This document shows, in pieces, positions 7,868-16,536 of a stretch of DNA of 64,000 bases. Location of the stretch: NCBI RefSeq assembly GCF_031951985.1, contig NZ_JAVLVU010000001.1:4154001-4218000 (forward strand), read 5' to 3'. The stretch is from Mucilaginibacter terrae. Its GTDB lineage: Bacteria; Bacteroidota; Bacteroidia; Sphingobacteriales; Sphingobacteriaceae. A program made the translations under genes and the position numbers. The notes under the pieces were generated by a model, which worked only from the letters and a program-made list of their open reading frames with translations, searched no databases and was not told where the DNA came from. How positions within the stretch are numbered: the first letter of the stretch is position 1; each line of letters begins with the position of its first letter.

Positions 7868-8014
7868 TTTAACGCGGTTAAATTTTAAGTTTCACTGGCA
7901 GGCACAGGCTTGTTGCTGAATGGTTACCGGCAGGTTGTAGTTTTAACCTGTTTACGGCCCGTTTTGCAATTAGTATTGTGGGATGGCACTTAAAATTTAG
8001 TTGCGTTTTTTTTT
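7868..8014 (+). ncRNA. ssrS: probable 6S RNA (ssrS; Bacteroidota type)
   Basis: Between zapA and rny lies a region with a long closing stem. Bases 7872-7890 pair with 7988-8006 over 19 positions (three of them G-U), followed by nine T (8006-8014), which makes a terminator-like 3' end. The interior of about 97 nt can form smaller helices, for example CAGGTT/AACCTG around 7931-7950, around an open centre. A long irregular rod with a bubble is the shape of 6S RNA, the regulator that binds RNA polymerase holoenzyme. From memory, 6S RNAs of Bacteroidota are annotated in this zapA-rny interval. Exact ends are estimates; a covariance-model search would decide. Confidence 0.7.
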
Positions 8015-8045
8015 AACATATAATATACATCACACAAACACCAAA

Positions 8046-9608
8046 ATGGATTTTTTATATACCATTATAGGCTTACTGGTAGGTGCAATCATAGGCACAT
8101 TCATAGGCCGGTTTCTGCTCCGCAAGCTATTTAAAGAGCAGGAAATATCAGCTCAGAATAAAGTAAAAAAGATACTTAAAGATGCTGAGAACAATGCCGA
8201 GATACTGAAGAAAAATAAGTTACTTGAGGCTAAGGAGAAGTTTTTGCAACTGAAAGCTGAGCACGAGCAGGAAGTAAATACTAAAAACAACAACATCAAC
8301 CAGCGCGAAAACTCTATTAAACAAAAAGAGCAATCGTTAAACCAAAAACTGGAAAACGCCAACCGTAAAGAGAACGAGTTGGACGGAACCCGCAAGAACC
8401 TGGAGAAACAAACCGAAATTCTGCATAAAAAGCAGGAAGAGGTTGATCATTTGAAACAACAGCACGTTGAGCAACTGGAAACAATTGCCGGTTTAACTGC
8501 CGAAGAAGCCAAGAACCAGCTGGTTGATACCCTGCGCGAGGAAGCCCGTACCAAAGCCATGATGCAGATCAAGGACATTGTGGACGAGGCCAAGCTTACC
8601 GCTACCAAAGAGGCTAAAAAAGTGGTTATTCAAACCATTCAGCGTACTGCTACGGAGAGTGCCATCGAGAATACAGTTTCTATCTTCAACATCGAGAATG
8701 ATGAGATTAAAGGCCGTATTATCGGTAGAGAAGGTCGTAATATACGTGCGCTGGAAGCTGCTACAGGTATTGAGATTATTGTAGACGATACGCCTGAGGC
8801 TATCATTCTTTCGGGATTTGACCCGGTACGCCGCGAGATTGCCCGTTTGGCTATGCACCGTTTGGTAACTGATGGTCGTATTCACCCGGCACGTATTGAG
8901 GAGGTGGTTGCCAAAACCCGTAAGCAAATTGAAGAAGAAATTGTAGAAATAGGCGAGCGTACCGTTATTGACTTAGGCATACACGGATTGCACCCTGAAT
9001 TGATTCGTATGGTAGGCCGTATGCGTTACCGTTCATCTTACGGGCAAAACTTGTTGCAGCACTCACGCGAGGTGGCTAATTTTTGCGCTACCATGGCTGC
9101 TGAGTTGGGCTTGAACGTTAAACTTGCTAAACGTGCAGGTTTACTGCACGATATTGGTAAAGTGCCTGATGATAACCCTGAATTGCCACACGCAATTTTA
9201 GGTATGCAACTGGCCGAAAAATATAAGGAACATCCGGAAGTATGTAACGCCATTGGCGCTCACCACGATGAAGTGGAAATGACTTCAATGATCTCGCCTA
9301 TTATCCAGGCTTGTGATGCTATTTCGGGTGCACGTCCGGGTGCACGCCGTGAGGTGGTTGAAAGCTATATTAAACGTTTGAAAGAACTGGAAGAGCTGGC
9401 TTTATCATACCCTGGTGTTGAGAAAACCTTTGCTATACAGGCCGGTCGCGAGTTGCGCGTGGTTGTTGAGAGCGAAAAGGTAACCGATGCACAATCAGAA
9501 ATACTGGCTGCCGATATATCAAACCGTATACAAACCGAAATGACTTACCCTGGTCAGATTAAAGTTACCGTAATACGCGAAACCCGCTCGGTATCATACG
9601 CCAAGTAA
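8046..9608 (+). CDS. rny: ribonuclease Y
   Basis: RNase Y is a membrane-anchored endoribonuclease that initiates mRNA decay. The 520-residue protein has an N-terminal transmembrane helix (about 2-24; FLYTIIGLLVGAIIGTFIG) and a long charged coiled coil (about 30-190). A KH domain follows (about 205-275; GRIIGREGRNIRALEAATG), then an HD metal-dependent phosphohydrolase domain (about 330-430; HSREVANF ... GLLHDIGKV), and the conserved C-terminal YPGQIKVTVIRETR. An upstream TTG at 8001 would add 15 residues but lies within the 3' part of the RNA gene; ATG 8046 starts directly at the membrane anchor and is preferred. A strong terminator follows. Confidence 0.97.
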   Translation: MDFLYTIIGLLVGAIIGTFIGRFLLRKLFKEQEISAQNKVKKILKDAENNAEILKKNKLLEAKEKFLQLKAEHEQEVNTKNNNINQRENSIKQKEQSLNQKLENANRKENELDGTRKNLEKQTEILHKKQEEVDHLKQQHVEQLETIAGLTAEEAKNQLVDTLREEARTKAMMQIKDIVDEAKLTATKEAKKVVIQTIQRTATESAIENTVSIFNIENDEIKGRIIGREGRNIRALEAATGIEIIVDDTPEAIILSGFDPVRREIARLAMHRLVTDGRIHPARIEEVVAKTRKQIEEEIVEIGERTVIDLGIHGLHPELIRMVGRMRYRSSYGQNLLQHSREVANFCATMAAELGLNVKLAKRAGLLHDIGKVPDDNPELPHAILGMQLAEKYKEHPEVCNAIGAHHDEVEMTSMISPIIQACDAISGARPGARREVVESYIKRLKELEELALSYPGVEKTFAIQAGRELRVVVESEKVTDAQSEILAADISNRIQTEMTYPGQIKVTVIRETRSVSYAK

Positions 9609-9631
9609 TTAATATTAATAAAATATTACCA

Positions 9632-9665
9632 AGCGACAGGGGAGTAGTCTTCTGTCGCTTTTTTA
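9632..9665 (+). terminator. rho-independent terminator after rny
   Basis: AGCGACAG (9632-9639) pairs with CTGTCGCT (9652-9659), with a 12-base loop and a following T-run. It ends the rny transcript. Confidence 0.85.
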
Positions 9666-9684
9666 ATAAATATAACCCCTCATC

Positions 9685-10170
9685 ATGCCATCTAAAATTG
9701 AACAACGCCCGGTAGACCGCTATTTTGAAGAAGTTGGTACAGCTTACAATAAAAATGCAGGAGTAGCTGCGCTATTTGTTTTACTGATGCTTTTTGGTTT
9801 AGTAACCCTTGTTTGGGCACTCCCGTTTCCGCATCTGGCTTTTTTGGGTAAGTACAATGGCTATTTAAATTGGGCTTCGTTTTTAATAGCAGGTTTAATT
9901 TATTACCTGCTGCGGTTATCGCCCATGGTATCATACCTTATGTTGTTTTGGTTATTTGGCTTTAGCTACGGTATTATACAATTAGAAGGTTGGCAAAAAG
10001 CTGGCGGCCCCGCGTTATGGGTTATTGGTTTTAGTGTATTTGCATTTACCTTAGCCGTGCAACTATTTGCCATCAGCGCATCTAAGATTAGTAAAGGTTT
10101 TAATTTTCTGTTTAAAGCACCTGTGTGGGTGCTTGTATTATTGCTTAAAAAATTAGGTTTAAAATATTAG
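9685..10170 (+). CDS. polytopic membrane protein of unknown function
   Basis: The 161-residue protein has a short polar N-terminus (MPSKIEQRPVDRYFEEVGTA) and about four hydrophobic segments: roughly 28-46 (ALFVLLMLFGLVTLVWALPF), 62-78, 82-97 and 112-130. The layout and the opening VDRYFEEVGTAYNKN recall DUF962/Mpo1-like membrane proteins, but the histidines of that family are not evident, so I do not assign it. It begins 20 bases after the rny terminator and is probably transcribed alone. An AT-rich 200-base gap follows. Confidence 0.75.
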   Translation: MPSKIEQRPVDRYFEEVGTAYNKNAGVAALFVLLMLFGLVTLVWALPFPHLAFLGKYNGYLNWASFLIAGLIYYLLRLSPMVSYLMLFWLFGFSYGIIQLEGWQKAGGPALWVIGFSVFAFTLAVQLFAISASKISKGFNFLFKAPVWVLVLLLKKLGLKY

Positions 10171-10209
10171 TAAGCCACAAAAAGTCTTGTTTAAGTTTAT
10201 AGACATGTT

Positions 10210-10292
10210 ATATTAACTTAATCTATAAATATTAACTTCTAATCAAAAAATACAGTATTTGAGGTAGTTATAGTAGTTGTTAATATTAACTT
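10210..10292. promoter_or_regulatory. three direct repeats ATATTAACTT upstream of a TonB receptor
   Basis: The 10-mer ATATTAACTT occurs exactly at 10210-10219, 10229-10238 and 10283-10292, i.e. start spacings of 19 and 54 bases, in the AT-rich gap ahead of the receptor gene. Tandem direct repeats of this kind often bind response regulators. The regulator is unknown. Confidence 0.4.
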
Positions 10293-10349
10293 AACAATTA
10301 TAACCCACACAGTTAATTTCATAATAACATTAAGCTAATGTTGCGCTAA

Positions 10350-10357
10350 TACTTTTG
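10350..10357 (+). promoter_or_regulatory. candidate -7 promoter element TACTTTTG
   Basis: TACTTTTG matches TAnnTTTG and ends 12 bases before the receptor ATG at 10370. The implied leader would be very short and no -33 TTG is at the right distance, so this is tentative. Confidence 0.35.
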
Positions 10358-10369
10358 CTGCATAATAAT

Positions 10370-13183
10370 ATGCAAGTGAAAAAATTAGCTATTACCTTAT
10401 TAAAATTAACTATCTGCTTACTGCTAACAGCATCATTTAGTTCGGCAAATGCCCAGGGTGGCGGTAAGTTAACCGGTAAAATTACCGACCAAAAAACCGG
10501 TGAAGCCCTTATCGGCGCATCTATATTAGTTGAGGGCACAACAAAGGGTTCTGCAACCAATGTAAACGGCGAGTATACCATTAGTGATGTTCCGACCGGT
10601 GCACGCAGTATTTTAGTGCGCTATGTAGGATATCAAAACAAACAAATTTCTGATATTGAAATTAAGGCGGGTCAGCCAACGGTATTAAACATTGTTTTAA
10701 CCGAGGCCGCTACGCAACAATTAGCAGCAGTAACAGTTAAAGCCAGTTTTCGCCAGGAATCGGCTAATGCTTTATACTCGCAGCAAAAAAATAGTACCCG
10801 CGTGTCTGACGGTATCTCGGCCGAAGCTATCCGCCGTTCACCAGACCGCAACACCGGCGAAGTACTTAAACGCGTAAGCGGTACCAGTATCCAGGACGGT
10901 AAATTTGTGGTAGTACGTGGCTTGGGCGATCGTTACAATACTACCATGCTTAACAATGCCGTGCTACCAAGCTCGGAGCCTGATAGAAAAGCGTTCTCAT
11001 TTGACGTTATACCATCAAGTTTAGTTGATAACATTGTAATCAGCAAAACCGCTACCCCCGACCTTCCGGGCGATTTTGCCGGTGGCGCGGTACAAATAAC
11101 TACTAAGGATTTTCCTGAAACCAAAGTAGTAAGCTTACAACTGGGTGTATATGGTAACACAAAAACTACCTTTAAAGATTTTAAGCAAGGTACCACAGGT
11201 TCACTTGATTATTTAGGTGGTTTTGATAACGGTTCGAGAGCGTTGCCATCTACCTGGAAAAAGTTAAACAAATCAGAATATCTTTCTTATTCTTCATCGC
11301 AGCAAGTTGCTATAACTCAGCAATTCAAGAACACATACGGCTTAAGAAAGCAGTTTAGCGGCTATCCGGGCCAAAACCTGCAGTTTGTTGTGGGCAATAC
11401 CTTGAATTTGAAAAATGATTCTAAAATAGGGTACATAGCTTCGGTAAACTACAGTAACAATATCGAAAGATTTGACAGGCAACGCGACGCTTACACCGTT
11501 GCCGATGGCCAGCCTCTGTACAATTTAAATGACGGTTTATATAACTTCACCAATACCTTAGGTGCTTTATTAAACCTTTCATACTCGCACAAAAACAGCA
11601 AGTACTCTCTCAAAAATTTATATAACAACGTATTTACCAATAACTATACTGAGCGTAGCGGAGCCTATGTTGAAGGTGGAGATATTACTAACGTAAGAAG
11701 TGCGCAAACTGATGTTACCCGCAACGGTCTGTTTAGCTCGGTATTTGAGGGTCAGCACTTTTTACCAACCAGCAAAATCAACATCGATTACAACTTATCT
11801 TACGGCTATTCTTATCGTAAGCAACCTGACCAAAGAATTTTAGAGCAATTTCAAAGACCATCGGCAAGCCCTGATTGGTATGTAAGCTTGTCAAACTTTA
11901 ACCAGGCTGCAATACAAAACGCTGGCCGCTTATACTCTGATTTAGGTGAGAATATTTACGGTGGTAAAGTGAATGTGAGCATCCCTTACACGCTGTTTAA
12001 GCAAACAAATAATAAACTTAAGTTTGGCTATTTAACGCAGTTAAGAGACCGTACTTATAGTATCGAGACTTTGGGTTATGCTATAGCAGGTGGCGCTAAC
12101 GGCCGCAATATTTACTTAAATAACGGCATTACTGTTGACAATATTTTTAGCAGCACCAATTTAGCGCAATACAATATTGGCATTTTCCCGATAAACGGTT
12201 ACAATATTAACTATGATGGTAAGGTGTACTTAAACGCCGGCTATTTAATGACAGAGAACAAACTGTCTGACGATTTACGTTTAATTGCTGGCGCAAGGGT
12301 AGAACGTTATGAGCAAACCATACAACAACCGGGAACTAAAAAGCAAAGGTATCTTAACACAGACGTATTGCCTTCGGTAAACCTTATTTATGCTTTAAAC
12401 GCTAAATCAAACTTACGTGTAGCAGGTTCGCAAACTGTAGCCCGTCCTGAGCTAAGAGAGCTTGCATTGTTTTCGTACTATGATTTCGTAACAGACTTTA
12501 ACGTAATAGGTAACCCTAACTTAAAAAGGACGTTGATTACCAATGCCGATATCCGTTATGAGTTCTTCCCGTCGGCGGGTCAAATTATGTCGGTATCTGC
12601 TTTTTACAAGCACTTTAACAATGCTATCGAAAAAACAAACGATGGTAACCGCACATTCAGCTTTAATAATGCTAAAAGCGCTTATGACTTTGGTGCCGAA
12701 CTGGAATTCAGAAGACGTTTAGATATTTTGGGTACTCAAGCCTATCTTAAAAACTTAACGTTTTATGTAAATGCATCATACATTAAATCTCGTGTAACGG
12801 TAGCTAATAGCAATCCAAACAGACCATTGCAAGGTCAATCGCCATACCTGTTAAATGGTGGCTTGCAATATGTGGGTAACACCAATGGTTTAGTGTTAAA
12901 CCTGTTATACAACCGCATAGGGGAGCGTATTGCTTACGTAGGTGAAAATTCGGGCCGTGATATTTATGAAAACCCAAGAGACTTGTTAGACTTTCAGGTG
13001 GGTAAACGCATCATAAAAAACAAAGCCGAAATTAAGCTTAACATCTCAGACATTTTTGCACAGCCTATACGCCTGTACACCAATTATGATAACAAAAGAG
13101 TGTACAACGCATCGGTTGATAAAAACTTTCAGGCCACAAAACCTGGCCGTAACGTTAGTTTACAATTTGTTTACAACTTTTAA
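10370..13183 (+). CDS. TonB-dependent receptor with carboxypeptidase-like N-terminal domain
   Basis: This is an outer-membrane active transporter of 937 residues. A signal peptide ends near SSANAQ. A carboxypeptidase-D-like regulatory beta-sandwich follows at about 32-110 (LTGKITDQKTGEALIGASI, VPTGARSILVRYVGYQ). The plug is at about 125-240 (IRRSPDRNTGEVLKRVSG, VVVRGLGDRYNTTMLNN, DLPGDFAGGAVQITTKDFP), and then a 22-strand-type barrel ending in FVYNF with the terminal aromatic residue. It is not a SusC: no SusC-style GYGTQ motif and no SusD follows. An upstream TTG at 10355 is open, but ATG 10370 begins the signal peptide. The next gene is a lipoprotein, probably its cell-surface partner. The substrate is unknown. 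Confidence 0.92.
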   Translation: MQVKKLAITLLKLTICLLLTASFSSANAQGGGKLTGKITDQKTGEALIGASILVEGTTKGSATNVNGEYTISDVPTGARSILVRYVGYQNKQISDIEIKAGQPTVLNIVLTEAATQQLAAVTVKASFRQESANALYSQQKNSTRVSDGISAEAIRRSPDRNTGEVLKRVSGTSIQDGKFVVVRGLGDRYNTTMLNNAVLPSSEPDRKAFSFDVIPSSLVDNIVISKTATPDLPGDFAGGAVQITTKDFPETKVVSLQLGVYGNTKTTFKDFKQGTTGSLDYLGGFDNGSRALPSTWKKLNKSEYLSYSSSQQVAITQQFKNTYGLRKQFSGYPGQNLQFVVGNTLNLKNDSKIGYIASVNYSNNIERFDRQRDAYTVADGQPLYNLNDGLYNFTNTLGALLNLSYSHKNSKYSLKNLYNNVFTNNYTERSGAYVEGGDITNVRSAQTDVTRNGLFSSVFEGQHFLPTSKINIDYNLSYGYSYRKQPDQRILEQFQRPSASPDWYVSLSNFNQAAIQNAGRLYSDLGENIYGGKVNVSIPYTLFKQTNNKLKFGYLTQLRDRTYSIETLGYAIAGGANGRNIYLNNGITVDNIFSSTNLAQYNIGIFPINGYNINYDGKVYLNAGYLMTENKLSDDLRLIAGARVERYEQTIQQPGTKKQRYLNTDVLPSVNLIYALNAKSNLRVAGSQTVARPELRELALFSYYDFVTDFNVIGNPNLKRTLITNADIRYEFFPSAGQIMSVSAFYKHFNNAIEKTNDGNRTFSFNNAKSAYDFGAELEFRRRLDILGTQAYLKNLTFYVNASYIKSRVTVANSNPNRPLQGQSPYLLNGGLQYVGNTNGLVLNLLYNRIGERIAYVGENSGRDIYENPRDLLDFQVGKRIIKNKAEIKLNISDIFAQPIRLYTNYDNKRVYNASVDKNFQATKPGRNVSLQFVYNF

Positions 13184-13257
13184 TTCATAACAAATTCTTA
13201 ACATACATTCAAGCCTCAGTTAATAATAAACGTCGAAAATTGTAAAAAAAATAGAAA

Positions 13258-14626
13258 ATGAAAAGATTCAACTATTTGTTAGTTATCGGCTTATTGGCCA
13301 CAAGTTTATTTTCATCATGCAGCAGCGATGATGATAACGTAGATACAGGAACTGTTGTTCCAGGTAGCACAACCTTAACCGGTGCTATTACTTCAAGCGT
13401 TACTTTAACAAAAGATAAAGTATGGACTTTAGAAGGTTTCGTTTATGTAACCGGTGCTAATACAACCTTAACTATTCAACCAGGTACAAAAATTATAAGC
13501 AAAAGAGCCAATGCAGGTGTATTGGTAATTACCAGAGGCGCTAAGATTCAGGCCCGTGGTACTGCTGCTGAGCCAATTGTATTTACTTCAGGCGAAACTA
13601 CTCCTGCTCCGGGCGATTTGGGCGGTGTAATTGTAGCTGGTAGCGCTACAGGTAACGGTAACCACGCTCAAATGGAAGGTGTTACTGATGCTACTTACAA
13701 CAAGTTTGGTGGTACTAATGATGCTGATAACTCAGGTGCTTTACAATATATCCGCATTGAGTACGCTGGTAAAACTGCTAACCCTAATGACGAGGTTAAT
13801 GGTTTATCAATGTACGGCGTAGGTAGCGGTACTACTGTTGACCACATTGAGGTTTTACGCGGCTTAGATGACGGCTTTGAATTCTTTGGTGGTTCATTTA
13901 ACGCTAAATACCTTATTGCTTATGCATGTGCTGATGACGATTTTGACTTTGATGACGGATACCATGGTAACCTGCAATACTTAATCTCTTTTAAAGATCC
14001 GGCTTTCACCGATACTAAAAACCGGTGGCGACGTTTCAAACAACCTTGAGTGGGATAACGTAGGTAGCGGTAAAGATTATAACCTTACTCCTAAAACTCA
14101 CGCCCGTATATCAAATTTAACTGCCATTGGTAACAACGGTGTTGCAAGTGATGTTAGAGCTAACTACGGTTACGGTGCACGTTTCAGAAGAGGTGCTGAG
14201 TTTGAAATTGTGAACTCTGTATTCTTAGGTAGCCAATTAGCTTCGTTCTCAATCGAGTCAAACGAAAGTGCTGCTGCTTACAATGCTGGAACAAGCGTAT
14301 TCAAAAACAATTCAATTTTCTCTGTAGCTGCTTCTCCATTTAACATTGGTAGCGACGTTACAACCGTTACAGGTTTTGATCTTGCTAAAATGGAAAGCTT
14401 AGCAACAAGCTTAAACAAACTTGGTACTGCTGCCGGTGCTGGTTTAACAGATCCGTTCAACGTAGCTAACGCTAATCTGGTTCCAACTTCAGGCTCGGTA
14501 TTGCTTACTGCAGGTACTTCATTTGCAGGTAACTTTACTACAGCTAACGGTTTTGATACTAACGTAACTTACAGAGGTGCAATTGGTACTACTAACTGGG
14601 CTACCGGTTGGACTTTATTCAAATAA
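13258..14626 (+). pseudogene. exported beta-rich lipoprotein, frameshifted (partner of TonB receptor)
   Basis: The 5' part (13258-14049) has a signal peptide with lipobox SLFSSCSS and then repetitive beta-strand/glycine sequence (LTIQPGTKI, GGVIVAGSA, ALQYIRIEYAG) that looks like a right-handed beta-helix. After KDPAFTDTK the frame is lost; the +1 frame continues TGGDVSNNLEWDNVGSG... through 14210 to the stop at 14624-14626. One extra A in the run 14017-14021 explains this; without it the protein would have about 455 residues. A homopolymer indel could be a sequencing error, so the gene may be intact in the organism. It follows the TonB receptor by 74 bases, is probably co-transcribed, and may bind the receptor's substrate at the surface. 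Confidence 0.8.
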
Positions 14627-14657
14627 GCCACTGATTTAAAGAAATCAATAACAAACC

Positions 14658-14691
14658 AAAAAGCTCCCGCTAATATTAGCGGGAGCTTTTT
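14658..14691. terminator. bidirectional terminator between convergent genes
   Basis: A perfect 17-bp palindrome arm: AGCTCCCGCTAAT pairs with ATTAGCGGGAGCT, flanked by A- and T-runs. It lies between the + strand lipoprotein gene and the convergent minus-strand acyltransferase gene and can serve both. Confidence 0.92.
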
Positions 14692-14721
14692 AGTTTTATA
14701 ATAAAAACGGGAAGATATCTT

Positions 14722-16476
14722 TTACAAATTCCTTCCTATTTTCTCCAATACATCTTTAGGCACTTTCTGCAAATCGAGCACCAGGAAACCGTCTAAGCAG
14801 TCGGCAAATTTAGGGTCGATGTTAAAGCAAATAATTTTGGCATTGAGTGATATGTACTGGCGCAGCAATACAGGTACCTTAATGTTGTGCGTTTCAATTT
14901 CAGATATCAGGTTATCCAGTTTCTTAAAGTTTTCCTCGCCGGCCATCAGCAGGTCGGTATCTATGCTCGAAAAATCAACCTTAAACTGTTTGCGTGGCTT
15001 TACATATTGCGCCATTTCATGGTCAAAATGGTGGCGGGTAATGTAATCTACTATAAGCGATTTAGAGAATTTGGAAAAGGTGTTGCTAATACTTACCGGA
15101 CCAATTAAATAGCGGTAGCGCGGGTTATCAATAACAAACTTTAAAATGCCTTTCCAAAGCAAAAAAAGCGGGAGAGCCTTTTGCTGATATTCTTTACGAA
15201 TCCAGGAGCGGCCCAACTCTAAGCTGCTTTGCAGCACATCGCTAAACTGCGACCTTATTTTAAACAGGTTGGCGGTGTAAAAACCTTTTTTGCCAAAGCT
15301 GTCAAATATTTCATCGCCCATACCTATACGGTAAGCGCCTACAACGCTTTTTGCATCGGTATCCCAAATAAACAGGTGATGATAGTAAATATCATACTCG
15401 TCTAAATCGGTGCTATTATTGGTGCCCTCACCAACCTCGCGGAAGGTGATTTCGCGCAGCCGGCCAATCTCGCGTATAATGTTAGGGATTAGCGCGGTAG
15501 GAGTAATAAATACCTCGTAGTTTTTCTCGGTCCAAACCTTGTAATTTTCGCGCAGCGGAACCAATTCCCGATCCATGAGTTCGGCTTCAGTAGGGGGCAC
15601 AATTTCTTTAGGCTCCTTTTTTATTTTAAAAAGGTTACGCGGGTTAAATAAACGTTTCTCGTCTTCTAAGCCCGTGCCCAAAGCATAGGTTTTGGCCCTT
15701 AAAAAGTTGAGTAATTGCGTAACGTTGTTGTAATTAGGAATTTCTTCAACCTTTATAGGCTTGCCAATTCGTAGCTTGATGGTGTGCCCCTGCTTGTTAA
15801 ATAGCTCAGATGGTAGCTTAGCCGTACGCAGGGTAGGATGTATCAGGCTCAGCAAATTAAATAATAAGCCGTTGTTGCCATGAAAATAAATGGGAACTAC
15901 CGGTACTTTAGCCTTGGCAATGAGCTTACCCACCACCGGGTGCCACATGCGGTCGGTTACCTGCTTGGTGTCAATTTTATAGGTGGAAACCTCGCCCGCC
16001 GGAAAAATACCGATAGGGGTACCGTTTCGCAGCAATTCCATGGTAGATTTTATACCGCTTATACTTGATGAATGCTCAATGTTCTCAAACGGGTTAACGG
16101 CAACAAAATAATCGGCCAGGTTGGGTATTTTTTTGAGCAAAAAATTGGCCATCAGTTTTGAATCGGGCCGGGCCATGCATAATATTTTTAGTAAGATCAT
16201 GCCCTCAATACCGCCATAAGGGTGGTTGGCAATGGCTATAAATGCACCATCGGCAGGAAGATTTTTCAGCTCACTTTCGTCAAAATCAATAGTTACACCG
16301 CAGCCTTCTAAAATAGCGTCCACAAACTCAGGGCCTTGTTTGGGCTGGGCAGCGGCAAACAAATCGTTTACCTGGTTAATTTTCATTAACTCCATCAGCA
16401 AAGCTGACAGGCCGGGCATCCGCAACTTATCAAGCTTGGTGGCCTTGGCAAATTCATCTGTGGTTATAATCTTCAT
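14722..16476 (-). CDS. olsF: bifunctional acyltransferase (PlsC-like + OlsB/GNAT-like), ornithine/glycine lipid synthase
   Basis: The 584-residue protein joins two acyltransferase domains. The N-terminal half (about 60-270) is lysophospholipid-acyltransferase-like, with IANHPYGGIEG and GIFPAGEVSTY. The C-terminal half (about 300-550) resembles the OlsB/GNAT N-acyltransferase fold (REITFREVGEGTN, DEYDIYYHHLFIWD, VVGAYRIGMGDEI). This architecture matches OlsF, described from Serratia and Flavobacterium as making ornithine lipid by N- and then O-acylation; in Bacteroides the related glycine lipid route uses two separate proteins. Which amino acid is used here cannot be read from sequence. It is the only confident minus-strand non-transposon gene, alone between a shared terminator and a divergent neighbour. 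Confidence 0.75.
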   Translation of the reverse strand: MKIITTDEFAKATKLDKLRMPGLSALLMELMKINQVNDLFAAAQPKQGPEFVDAILEGCGVTIDFDESELKNLPADGAFIAIANHPYGGIEGMILLKILCMARPDSKLMANFLLKKIPNLADYFVAVNPFENIEHSSSISGIKSTMELLRNGTPIGIFPAGEVSTYKIDTKQVTDRMWHPVVGKLIAKAKVPVVPIYFHGNNGLLFNLLSLIHPTLRTAKLPSELFNKQGHTIKLRIGKPIKVEEIPNYNNVTQLLNFLRAKTYALGTGLEDEKRLFNPRNLFKIKKEPKEIVPPTEAELMDRELVPLRENYKVWTEKNYEVFITPTALIPNIIREIGRLREITFREVGEGTNNSTDLDEYDIYYHHLFIWDTDAKSVVGAYRIGMGDEIFDSFGKKGFYTANLFKIRSQFSDVLQSSLELGRSWIRKEYQQKALPLFLLWKGILKFVIDNPRYRYLIGPVSISNTFSKFSKSLIVDYITRHHFDHEMAQYVKPRKQFKVDFSSIDTDLLMAGEENFKKLDNLISEIETHNIKVPVLLRQYISLNAKIICFNIDPKFADCLDGFLVLDLQKVPKDVLEKIGRNL

Positions 16477-16536
16477 ATAGGTAAATACGTAGGGAATATT
16501 ATAAAATTACTAATTTAACCATTTCTAAGCCATTAA

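Noticed and set aside
8001..8045. Extended N-terminus of RNase Y from TTG 8001
   Set aside because: The added residues lie over the 3' stem and T-tract of the structured RNA; the ATG at 8046 begins at the membrane anchor.
9685..10170. Assignment to DUF962/Mpo1
   Set aside because: Topology is similar but the conserved histidines are not evident.
10210..10292. PhoB-type Pho box
   Set aside because: The repeats are not in the 11-base periodic arrangement of known Pho boxes, so I only report direct repeats.
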